Source: Methanolinea sp.
Lineage (GTDB): Archaea > Halobacteriota > Methanomicrobia > Methanomicrobiales > Methanospirillaceae
DNA length: 64,000 nt
Assembly: GCA_030019395.1 (NCBI GenBank)
Contig: JASEES010000001.1
Coordinates: 124,001 to 188,000 of the forward strand
Direction of reading: 5' to 3'
Part shown: one piece after another, positions 17,290 to 25,500 of the stretch
Layout of the letters: each line of letters opens with the position of its first letter
How positions within the stretch are numbered: position 1 is the stretch's first letter
The notes under the pieces: generated by a model
What the model saw: the letters and a program-made list of their open reading frames with translations, nothing else
Told to the model about the DNA's origin: nothing
Database searches by the model: none
Translations under genes and position numbers: made by a program

Positions 17290-18045
17290 ATGGGTGACCT
17301 TGGAAAACGCTGTATCGCTGAACTTGCCGGCACCGCGCTCCTCGTTTACTTCGGGGCAGGTGCCGCTGCAATCACCCTCATGATCGCCCGCGGGACAGAC
17401 ACGGGGACGCCGTTCAATATCGGGATAGGTGCACTGGGAGGCCTCGGTGACTGGTTTGCCATCGGGATGGCCTTTGCCATTGTCATCGCAGCGGTCATCT
17501 ACTCGATGGGACGGGTTTCTGGTGCCCATATCAACCCGGCGGTAACCATCGCGTTGTGGGCCACGAAGAGGTTTCCTGCCGGCGAGGCCGGGGCCTACAT
17601 TGTCGCACAGCTTATTGGCGCTGCTCTTGGAAGCCTGCTCTTTGCCGCCAGCGCGGGAATGGATGCGGTAACAATCGGGGGACTCGGGGCAACGGCTCCG
17701 TTCCCCGGGATCGGGTACGGGCAGGCGATTCTCGCCGAAGCCATCGGGACCTTCGTTCTTATGGTGGTCATCATGGGAATTGCGGTCGACAAGAGGGCAC
17801 CACCCGGATTTGCGGGACTGGTCATCGGGCTGACGGTGGGAGGAGTGATCACAACCATCGGCAATATCACCGGCTCATCACTGAACACGGCCCGCACTTT
17901 CGGTCCCTACCTTATCGATTCCCTCATGGGGGGACCGGACCTCTGGGTGTATCTTCCCATCTACATCATCGGTCCCATCGCAGGTGCAGTGATAGCAGCG
18001 TTCTTTTACGACTTCATTACAGGGGAGAGCAGTGCAGCTGCCTGA
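17290..18045 (+). CDS. aqpM: AqpM-type aquaporin (MIP family)
   Basis: The 251-residue membrane channel closely resembles Methanothermobacter AqpM, with shared segments such as LIARGTDTG-PFNIGIG, GGLGATAPFPGI and KRAPPGFAGLVIGLTVGG. AqpM conducts water and, less well, glycerol. The first pore box is intact (HINPAVT), but the second reads SLNTARTFGPY, so NPA has become NTA. Six membrane spans plus two half-helices are expected. The ATG was chosen; a GTG at 17281 is an alternative. It is third in the DUF2193-DUF2180 operon. Confidence 0.92.
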   Translation: MGDLGKRCIAELAGTALLVYFGAGAAAITLMIARGTDTGTPFNIGIGALGGLGDWFAIGMAFAIVIAAVIYSMGRVSGAHINPAVTIALWATKRFPAGEAGAYIVAQLIGAALGSLLFAASAGMDAVTIGGLGATAPFPGIGYGQAILAEAIGTFVLMVVIMGIAVDKRAPPGFAGLVIGLTVGGVITTIGNITGSSLNTARTFGPYLIDSLMGGPDLWVYLPIYIIGPIAGAVIAAFFYDFITGESSAAA

Positions 18046-18103
18046 TAACAGGTACAGGGACAGCACCGGGCGGGAAACCATGTGAGAAAAGAAGCAGCCG
18101 GGC

Positions 18104-18121
18104 CCCGAATCAGGATTCGGG
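18104..18121 (+). terminator. hairpin after the aquaporin gene
   Basis: CCCGAAT-CAGG-ATTCGGG forms a perfect 7-base stem with a 4-base loop, about 60 bases after the aqpM stop, followed by the pyrimidine-rich TCCTCTTTTCTTC. It is a plausible terminator or processing hairpin. Confidence 0.45.
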
Positions 18122-18219
18122 CAGGCTGTCCGGTTCTCCTCTTTTCTTCGTCTCCCTGGTGAATGCTACCGACCCTCCGGCGTGCATTCTTTATACCATG
18201 GGCAGGCAAGTCCTGCATC

Positions 18220-18375
18220 ATGTGCCGGAAGGTCATGTGTCCAGCCTGCAGGGAAGCAAATGCCCGTGTCGCCATGATGAGGGCATATGTCAGGCCGCGG
18301 GGACCCGATGGAAAACTCCGGATGGTCCCGGTCGGGTGGTGGTGCCCCTCGTGCGGAGGATTCCGGAAGGAATGA
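18220..18375 (+). CDS. zinc-ribbon microprotein
   Basis: The 51-residue protein begins MCRKVMCPACREANARV and ends WWCPSCGGFRKE. The two CPxC knuckles are about 33 residues apart, as in a zinc ribbon, and a third cysteine lies at position 2. A TATA-like TTCTTTATACC lies about 30 bases before the ATG, fitting a leaderless transcript. It stands alone between the aquaporin operon and a small membrane protein. No named family is recognised; nucleic-acid or protein binding is possible. Confidence 0.55.
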   Translation: MCRKVMCPACREANARVAMMRAYVRPRGPDGKLRMVPVGWWCPSCGGFRKE

Positions 18376-18442
18376 AGGGGAGAAATCCCCGCTTTTCCCC
18401 GATCCGGAACGTATATCACAACGGGCCCGGAAAGACTTTCCT

Positions 18443-18823
18443 ATGGGCCAGTGGGTAAAAGATACGGTCGGGCTTGGCGTATTTCTCTGGATAATCGGGT
18501 ATATCGCCTCAATACTGCTCTTTTTTACACCCTATGCCCCCCTCATGGGGTGGATCATCACCCCTGTATTCACTCCTGTTGCGATTGCCATCACGTGGTG
18601 GTGGTTCCGCAAACGAAAACTCCCGCTTTCCTATTATATCGGGGTAGGACTGGCCTGGACAGCTATTGCCATTGTATTTGACTACCTCTTCATCGTCGTG
18701 CTCTTCCATGCCACCTATTACGGCATCGATGTCCTCATCTATTATAGCCTGACGTTCCTGATACCGGTCGGAGTCGGCCTGTTCCTCAATCATCGAGAGG
18801 GAAAAAAGAATGTGGCAGGGTAA
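18443..18823 (+). CDS. four-helix membrane protein of unknown function
   Basis: The 126-residue protein starts MGQWVKDTVGLGVFLWI and has four hydrophobic segments (roughly residues 8-27, 33-50, 60-80 and 90-112), ending in a charged tail. A TATA-like CGTATATC lies about 33 bases upstream of the ATG, so the message may be nearly leaderless. The frame is open further upstream, but that part overlaps the zinc-ribbon gene and looks non-coding. Similar short membrane proteins are frequent in Methanomicrobiales; no function is known to me. Confidence 0.6.
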   Translation: MGQWVKDTVGLGVFLWIIGYIASILLFFTPYAPLMGWIITPVFTPVAIAITWWWFRKRKLPLSYYIGVGLAWTAIAIVFDYLFIVVLFHATYYGIDVLIYYSLTFLIPVGVGLFLNHREGKKNVAG

Positions 18824-19033
18824 AGAGGGGGATTCAGGAACCGGAAAGACTCCATGTATCCTCGTCTCACAATAAAAACCCGTTCCGGGATTTATTCCCC
18901 TGTCTGCATTGCCCGGAAAATCGGAAATTTCTTTATCATGTGATTATTGGATACCATCTCCCGCATATGACCTTTTTGCAGGAGAGCGATTCCCCTGTCA
19001 TTTCCGCCATCTTCATATAGGGTAAATGATAAT

Positions 19034-19053
19034 ATTTCAAACGTATTTGAAAT
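19034..19053. promoter_or_regulatory. perfect palindrome upstream of the ArsP operon
   Basis: ATTTCAAA-CGTA-TTTGAAAT is an 8-base perfect inverted repeat inside a 344-base gap that otherwise holds no gene I can support. It contains TTCAA-N6-TTGAA and is followed at once by GGATAGTTTCG (19054-19064), the same 11-mer that follows the HxlR palindrome. A TATA-like GTATTGTATACC comes next. It is a strong candidate operator for the operon starting at 19168. The TTCAA/TTGAA arms recall ArsR/SmtB sites, but no ArsR gene is nearby. Confidence 0.6.
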
Positions 19054-19167
19054 GGATAGTTTCGTATTGTATACCCAAAAAAGAGGGGCGATGGTTGTCC
19101 CCGTTCCATGGACGTGGGAGCCCCTCCGTCGGGGAAGAGGACTCCGTAAGTCATGCGAGGGATTGCA

Positions 19168-20241
19168 ATGATTGACGCTCTCATCGGATCGCTCCTGCTG
19201 GGCTGGGAGACACTCGCCGGGTACCTGCAGGAGCACGTCGTCACATGCCTCGTGCCTGCGTTCTTCATCGCCGGCGCAATTGCCACCTTCATCAAGAAAG
19301 AGGCAATCCTGAAGTATTTCAGCCCTGATTCACCGAAATCGATTGCCTACGGGCTGGCATCGGTCTCGGGGACGGTGCTTGCCGTCTGCTCCTGTACCAT
19401 TCTCCCGATGTTCGCCGGGCTCTTCAAGCGGGGGAGCGGGATAGGGCCTGCAACCACGTTCCTCTACGCGGGGCCGGCCATCAACATCCTTGCGATTGTC
19501 TATACGGCAAAAGTACTTGGTTTCGACCTCGGGATTGCAAGGGCTGTCTTTGCCATCGTGATGTCAGTTATCATCGGCCTCATCATGGCGACCCTTTTCC
19601 GATCCTACGATACGGAGACCAGGGAGCGGATGAAGCTTGCCCCGTCAGTCCCCGCCGGAGAGAAACCGGAGCGACCCGGATGGGTTGTCCCCCTCTTCTT
19701 CGTCCTGCTCGTCGGTATCCTCGTCACGGCCACTGCACAGGTTGACTGGATGATCAAGTTCCCCCTCATCTATGCCATGACCCTCGTGATCGCCTACCTG
19801 CTGATCTACTTCTTCGAGAGGGACGAGGTCACGGAGTGGGGATACGAGACGTGGGACTTGACGAAGAAGATCTTCCCCATCCTCCTCGTGGGAACCTTTG
19901 CTCTCGGCATGCTCGCCTTCTTCCTTCCGCCCGAGTCGTTCCGCCCGTTCTTCGGGAACAACTCGATCCTCTCCACGCTCCTTGCAGCCATCGTGGGGAC
20001 GATCCTCTACATGCCGACCCTCCTCGAGGTCCCGGTAATCGGGACGACGTTTGGCTACACGAGCGGGGTGATGGCCGGCGGGCCGGCACTCTCCCTCCTG
20101 CTCTCGGGCCCGAGTGTCAGCCTCCCCTCGCTCCTCGTGCTCTCCCGCATCATGGGGCCGAAAAAGACAGTTACCTACGCAGTCCTCGTGATCATCATCT
20201 CGGCCGTCGCGGGATATATATACGGGCTGTTCCTCGGGTAA
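19168..20241 (+). CDS. ArsP-type permease (DUF318 family)
   Basis: The 357-residue membrane protein has about eight to ten hydrophobic segments and the family hallmark CSCTILPMFAGLFKRG at residues 74-89, where the two cysteines sit in a membrane helix. A second conserved block, PTLLEVPVIGTTF, occurs near residue 285. Bacterial ArsP members export trivalent organoarsenicals; archaeal members are mostly untested. The ATG follows a GAGGGA site; another ATG five codons upstream is less well placed. It heads a cluster with a thioredoxin, a DGC protein and Acr3. Confidence 0.88.
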   Translation: MIDALIGSLLLGWETLAGYLQEHVVTCLVPAFFIAGAIATFIKKEAILKYFSPDSPKSIAYGLASVSGTVLAVCSCTILPMFAGLFKRGSGIGPATTFLYAGPAINILAIVYTAKVLGFDLGIARAVFAIVMSVIIGLIMATLFRSYDTETRERMKLAPSVPAGEKPERPGWVVPLFFVLLVGILVTATAQVDWMIKFPLIYAMTLVIAYLLIYFFERDEVTEWGYETWDLTKKIFPILLVGTFALGMLAFFLPPESFRPFFGNNSILSTLLAAIVGTILYMPTLLEVPVIGTTFGYTSGVMAGGPALSLLLSGPSVSLPSLLVLSRIMGPKKTVTYAVLVIIISAVAGYIYGLFLG

Positions 20242-20254
20242 GGTGAAGACGACC

Positions 20255-20515
20255 ATGGTGGAAAAGGAAAAACCGTGCTGTGCGGCAGAGGCCCTCCGGC
20301 GTATCCGGCAGGTGGACGTCGGGGGAATCACCGTCGGGCTCGCAATGCTCGATGACATCATCGACGAGGTGCAGGAGCTCCACCTGCCGACAAGGGATGC
20401 AATCATCAATGAACTCATCAGGCGCGTCAAGGTCTACAATTACGTTCCCCCGTCAGCAGAAGAGAAGTATCGTGAAGCAATCTACAGGAAGTATGAGGAG
20501 AAGGTGAAACCATGA
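20255..20515 (+). CDS. small conserved protein found with ArsP-type permeases
   Basis: The 86-residue soluble protein starts MVEKEKPCCAAEALRRIRQV and continues with a VGGITVGLAMLDDIIDEV segment and a basic C-terminus. It has a vicinal CC pair near the start. From memory, such proteins are labelled 'NAC family transcription factor' in some archaeal annotations, but nothing here shows DNA binding. The GGTGA site before the ATG supports this start. It overlaps the thioredoxin gene as ATGA and probably works with the permease and thioredoxin. Confidence 0.7.
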   Translation: MVEKEKPCCAAEALRRIRQVDVGGITVGLAMLDDIIDEVQELHLPTRDAIINELIRRVKVYNYVPPSAEEKYREAIYRKYEEKVKP

Positions 20516-20751
20516 AAATCGAGATCCTTGGGACCGGATGCATGAAATGCAGAAGGCTGACAAAGAATGTTGAACAGGCTGTCGCGGAGCTGGGCGTCAG
20601 CGCGGATATCCAGAAAGTGGAAGACATCACCGCGATCATGGACAGGGGGGTCATGCTCACCCCGGCGCTGATAGTCGACGGTGAACTGAAAGTCTCCGGC
20701 CGCGTCGCAGACGTCGCCGAGATCAAACGGATCCTTACCGGAGGTGCCTGA
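20512..20751 (+). CDS. small thioredoxin-like protein
   Basis: The 79-residue protein has the compact thioredoxin fold of methanogen small redoxins, with redox pair C10-M-K-C13 in GTGCMKCRRLTKNV and the cis-proline in GVMLTPALIVDG. It likely carries out thiol-disulfide exchange in the cytoplasm, possibly reducing its neighbour's arsenic or cysteine centres (inference). It overlaps the upstream gene by ATGA and precedes the DGC protein by one base. Confidence 0.9.
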   Translation: MKIEILGTGCMKCRRLTKNVEQAVAELGVSADIQKVEDITAIMDRGVMLTPALIVDGELKVSGRVADVAEIKRILTGGA

Positions 20752-20752
20752 A

Positions 20753-21217
20753 ATGGCAGAAATTCCTTCATGTACATGTGGACAGAATGAAAAGAAGCGG
20801 ATCATCTTTCCCTGTGCGGGACAGGCAAATACCGGCCAGATCACGAACCTCGCAGCGATCCAGCTGACCGAGGAAGGATACGGGAGTATCGCCTGCGCAT
20901 CATTGCTTGCGATCGGGTCCGAGGGGCTGGTGACCAGTGCAAGGAATGTCGACGAGGTCGTGGTCCTCGACGGATGCCCGATGGAGTGTGCACGAAAGAT
21001 CGCAGAAGCCCAGGGAGTTCCCATCAGTCAGCACCTTGTCATGACAGGACTGGGGATCACCAAGGGACCCTCGAGGTCATATACTGCTGACGACATCGAG
21101 AAGGTCGTCTCGGCATGCTGGGCAGGAGAGGGTAAGGGTAAGGATACAAGGACAGGGTCAAAAAAAGGCGCAGGTCCGGGCACCGGCTGTGGGTGCGGAT
21201 GCGGCGGAACGTGTTGA
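20753..21217 (+). CDS. DGC-domain zinc/cysteine protein
   Basis: The 154-residue protein contains the DGC motif (LDGCPMECARKIAEAQG) after an N-terminal FPCAGQANTGQITNLAA block, the pattern of putative zinc-binding DGC proteins. It begins with a CTCG pair and ends in a glycine/cysteine tail of ten residues with four cysteines (TGCGCGCGGTC-like). The tail could chelate soft metal or metalloid ions. It is one base after the thioredoxin gene; DGC proteins are often linked to thioredoxin and ArsP-type permease genes. Confidence 0.82.
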   Translation: MAEIPSCTCGQNEKKRIIFPCAGQANTGQITNLAAIQLTEEGYGSIACASLLAIGSEGLVTSARNVDEVVVLDGCPMECARKIAEAQGVPISQHLVMTGLGITKGPSRSYTADDIEKVVSACWAGEGKGKDTRTGSKKGAGPGTGCGCGCGGTC

Positions 21218-21229
21218 AAAAAGAGGAGC

Positions 21230-21435
21230 ATGGTCATGCGCACCAGGAAAACGGAAAATTGTTCCGGCAACAGGTTTGGGACGAGCAGCCCCCGCGAATG
21301 TCCGGATGCCGACCTGTGCTCTGTGCACTCATGCGAATACTCATCCACAGCCCAGTACCCTTTGGGACAAGTCCTTTCCGGTAAAGGAGCCCGATATCCA
21401 CTGACCCGCAAAAACCCCCTTACCCCGGAGGCATC

Positions 21436-21439
<4 letters not shown>
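21230..21439 (+). CDS. possible Cys-containing small ORF coupled to acr3
   Basis: A 69-codon frame ([17 protein letters not shown] to LTPEAS) with four cysteines. A GAGGAG site precedes the ATG, and its TGA overlaps the acr3 ATG as ATGA, like the real junctions around it. Codon third positions look no more GC-rich than the surroundings, and alternative frames are also open, so coding is doubtful. If not translated, the stretch is leader of acr3. Confidence 0.25.
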
Positions 21440-22511
<1,072 letters not shown>

Positions 22512-22515
<4 letters not shown>

Positions 22516-23375
22516 AAATGGATTCAATGCTTGTACCACTTGAGATCCACGGCGCGGGAGAGGTGATGGTCCCTGCCGTGGAGGAGATCGCCCGCCTCGG
22601 CGTGAAGCGGGTGGAGCTGCTGTATGTGATGAACATCCGCGAGACAGCGGGTGATCCGGGATTATATGCACACGACCGGCAGGTGATGAACGACTGGAAA
22701 AACAGGATCGAAGCCTGCGGTGTTCGGGACGTGAAGGCAGAAGTCGTCACGGGAATTCCCTGGATCGAGATCCTGGAGCGATCAGAAGCTCTCCATCCGT
22801 CCCTCATCGTGATGGGCTCGCATGGCAGGTCACTGATCCCCCGCATGTTCCTCGGGAGCCAGACCGAGAACGTGCTCCACCATGCACGGGTCCCCCTTCT
22901 TGTTCTCCGGGTCTCGATCATGAAGGAAGGGGATCGGGATACCTGCACGCTGAACACAGGAATCTTTCGCCGGGTCCTCTACCTCACCGATTTTTCGGCC
23001 GAGGCGGAGCGTTGCATCCCGTTTATCGAGTGGATGGCCGGAGCAAAACCCGACCGACTGGTCATCATGCACGTCCAGGACACACGGCGGCTCTGGACTG
23101 CATCGCAGGATCAAATCTCGGAATTCAACCAAAAAGACGCGAAAAGGCTCGCTGACCTGAAGGCCAGGTTTGAGAACATGGCTGTTCCGCAGGTCGTGAC
23201 CGAGCTAGTGACCGGGAATGCCATCGATGAAATCCTGGCAGTCGAGGAAACGTTCCATCCCACCATGATCGTGATGGGAGCGAAAGGTCGGACCGGCACG
23301 GTAAGTTCTCTCCTCGGAGGTGTGGCGGAAGCAATCGTGCACAGGGCAAAGGCGCACGTGCTGGTGGTGAGATAG
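22512..23375 (+). CDS. tandem universal stress protein (UspA x2)
   Basis: The 287-residue protein holds two UspA domains, about residues 1-138 and 150-287. Each ends with the ATP-binding pattern G-x2-G-x(9-10)-[22 protein letters not shown] in the first and [20 protein letters not shown] in the second. Tandem Usps often act as intramolecular dimers. Overlap with acr3 as ATGA makes this part of the arsenite operon, an uncommon pairing that suggests stress-linked expression or post-translational control of the carrier. Confidence 0.9.
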
Positions 23376-23463
23376 CACGGAGGATGGTGTTTTTCCCCCC
23401 GGATTACCCAACCATAGCGCATCTTCTCGGGAAAGCGATGTTGCCGGACCTGGCGACGAGAAG

Positions 23464-24324
23464 ATGTCGGCGACGATGGCAACCATCGAGAGGTGGCTTG
23501 GGAACCCGGTCACCCGGTTCCTCCTCCAGTGGCTGTCTTCAGATTGCTCACGGTGCGGGAACCGGCTCGAAGTGGCCCTGTTCCGGTTCACCCATGGTGG
23601 ATCTGCACCCTGCATCTTCTGCCGGCTGGCATCCTGGCTTGTCGGTATTACCCTCCGGAGGAGCGGGAAGGCCTTCGGAGTGCGTGAGGATCTGATGAAG
23701 GAAGGCCTCCTTGACCCATACCTTAGGCGGGGCCTCACCACAGTCATCCGGAGTATTGCCCGCCATGGGATCACCCGCCCGCAGCGGATAAACGCGCCAT
23801 TCCTCGTGGTCTGGGACGTGACACACCGGTGCAACCTCCGCTGTATCCATTGTTACCAGGACGCCTGTCAGGCACTTCCTGATGAGCTCGACACAGGGGA
23901 AGCCAAAGGGGTCATCGACCAGCTCGCACGGGCAGGAGTGGTCGCAATCGCATTCTCGGGCGGTGAACCTCTCATGCGCCCCGATATCCGGGAGCTGATC
24001 CGATACGCGAAAGAAAAGGGCTTTTTCGTCTCGCTTGCCAGCAACGGCACCCTGATCCGTGATGCTTTGGCACAGGACCTTGCGTCCGATGGTCTTGACT
24101 ACATCGAGATCTCCCTTGACGGTGCGGATGCTGCCCACCATGACCTCTTCAGGGGAATTCCCGGCGCTTTCGACCGGACGGTCACGGGTATCAGGGCCTG
24201 TGTCAGCGCCGGCCTCGACACAGGGGTTGCAACGACCGTAACGCGCGAGACTGTTGACCATCTACCTGCCATCCACCAGCTCGCTGCCATACTGGGAGCA
24301 AGCATGCCTTTGGATTGTTCATGA
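23464..24324 (+). pseudogene. radical SAM protein truncated after its core domain
   Basis: The frame encodes 286 residues. It starts with a Cys-containing N-terminal region (DCSRCGNRLE and APCIFCRLA), followed by the radical SAM cluster motif C123-NLR-C127-IH-C130 and the blocks AFSGGEPLMRPD and YIEISLDGADAAHHD. Related archaeal radical SAM/SPASM proteins are considerably longer. Here similarity stops at HQLAAILGAS, and a short unrelated tail MPLDCS ends the frame. The missing half was not found in other frames downstream. A deletion or recombination joining it to the next carrier gene is likely. It might still be a short functional enzyme. Confidence 0.75.
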
Positions 24325-24429
24325 AGCAGCATAAGGGCGGGGACGAGGGCTCTTGTGCATCGATGTGATTTGTGACCACGAGGAGAGCAATCATAATGAC
24401 GAGTGGCGGGAGAAGACCCGGGTGATGTG

Positions 24430-25464
24430 ATGAGAGCCAACGGTGTCCTTTTACGGTACGCAGTGTTTATGCGTGAACACTTTGCCATCGTCATCATCTC
24501 AACTCTTCTCCTCGCGATCGCAGTCGGCCTGGTCTCATCGGCACCGGGCCGGTTTCTCCAGCAGTACAGTGTGATTCTCATCGTGATCATGATTGGAGCG
24601 ATGGGCTTTTCCATCACATACGAGAGTCTCAGCGCCTCTCTCAAGGAATGGTGTGCACGCTGTCTCTCGCTCGGCCTGGTACTGAATTTCCTCTTTGCAC
24701 CGTTCCTGTGCTGGCTCCTTGCACTCCTGCTGCTCCAGGGATACCCCGATTTTGCCGTGGGCCTTGTTCTTATCGGAGCAGTTCCCTGTGCCGGGATGGC
24801 CATGGTCTGGACAGGGCTTCTGAAAGGTGACCTTCCGCTCGCGACGGTCATTAATGCCGTGACGATGGTGCTTGCACCGTTCCTCATACCGGTTATCATG
24901 CTCCTGTTTGCCGGGAGGTTCGTGGTCATTGATACGGCTGCCATGTTCGTTCAAGTATTCCTCACCGTCCTCCTCCCCCTCCTCATCGGCATATCCCTGC
25001 GGGAGATCCTTGAATGGCGATCCTGTATACTGAAAGGCAGGGGTGACGCCCAGAGGCCGCAGGCTGTCCGGGAGAAAGAACTAACCGTTCAGCATATACT
25101 CCCCGTCATGTCTGCCATCTCTGCGACGATGGCAGTCCTGCTCATGTTCATGGCCATTAACACAAGCATCCCGGTCATCGTAAAGAATCTTTCCGCCATC
25201 ATCCCGCTCATCGCATCAACTATCCTCATATTTCCCGTCTTGTTCATCGTGGCCTACTTCATAAGCGAGCGGCTCTTTCCCCATGCCCAGAACATCGCCC
25301 TCACCTACTCAGCCGGCATGAAGAACCTCCCCATAGCCATTGGGATTGCAACGGTCAGCTTCGGGGGACTCGCGATGTTGCCGGTGGCAGTGGGTTTTGC
25401 CTTCCAGATGCTGACCGCGGTAGGGTTTTACCAGGTCTACAGGAAATTAACGTCGGCCGCCTGA
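24430..25464 (+). CDS. bile-acid/arsenite-type (BASS superfamily) transporter
   Basis: The 344-residue protein has nine to ten membrane spans. It shows the superfamily blocks IGAVPCAGMAMVWTGLLKGD, which resembles the Acr3 helix-4 cysteine region, and YSAGMKNLPIAIGIATVSFG near the C-terminus. It is distinct from the Acr3 gene two genes upstream. It may export arsenite or another oxyanion, or import an organic anion. The ATG has a GGTGAT site four bases upstream; a GTG start nine codons earlier is possible. Confidence 0.82.
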   Translation: MRANGVLLRYAVFMREHFAIVIISTLLLAIAVGLVSSAPGRFLQQYSVILIVIMIGAMGFSITYESLSASLKEWCARCLSLGLVLNFLFAPFLCWLLALLLLQGYPDFAVGLVLIGAVPCAGMAMVWTGLLKGDLPLATVINAVTMVLAPFLIPVIMLLFAGRFVVIDTAAMFVQVFLTVLLPLLIGISLREILEWRSCILKGRGDAQRPQAVREKELTVQHILPVMSAISATMAVLLMFMAINTSIPVIVKNLSAIIPLIASTILIFPVLFIVAYFISERLFPHAQNIALTYSAGMKNLPIAIGIATVSFGGLAMLPVAVGFAFQMLTAVGFYQVYRKLTSAA

Positions 25465-25500
25465 CAAGTGAACAGAGCATCGTGATGGGATGCACCTCGC

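Noticed and set aside
19645..20430. Minus-strand frame opposite the ArsP permease
   Set aside because: Acidic and basic repeats reflect hydrophobic codons on the other strand; it crosses two real genes.
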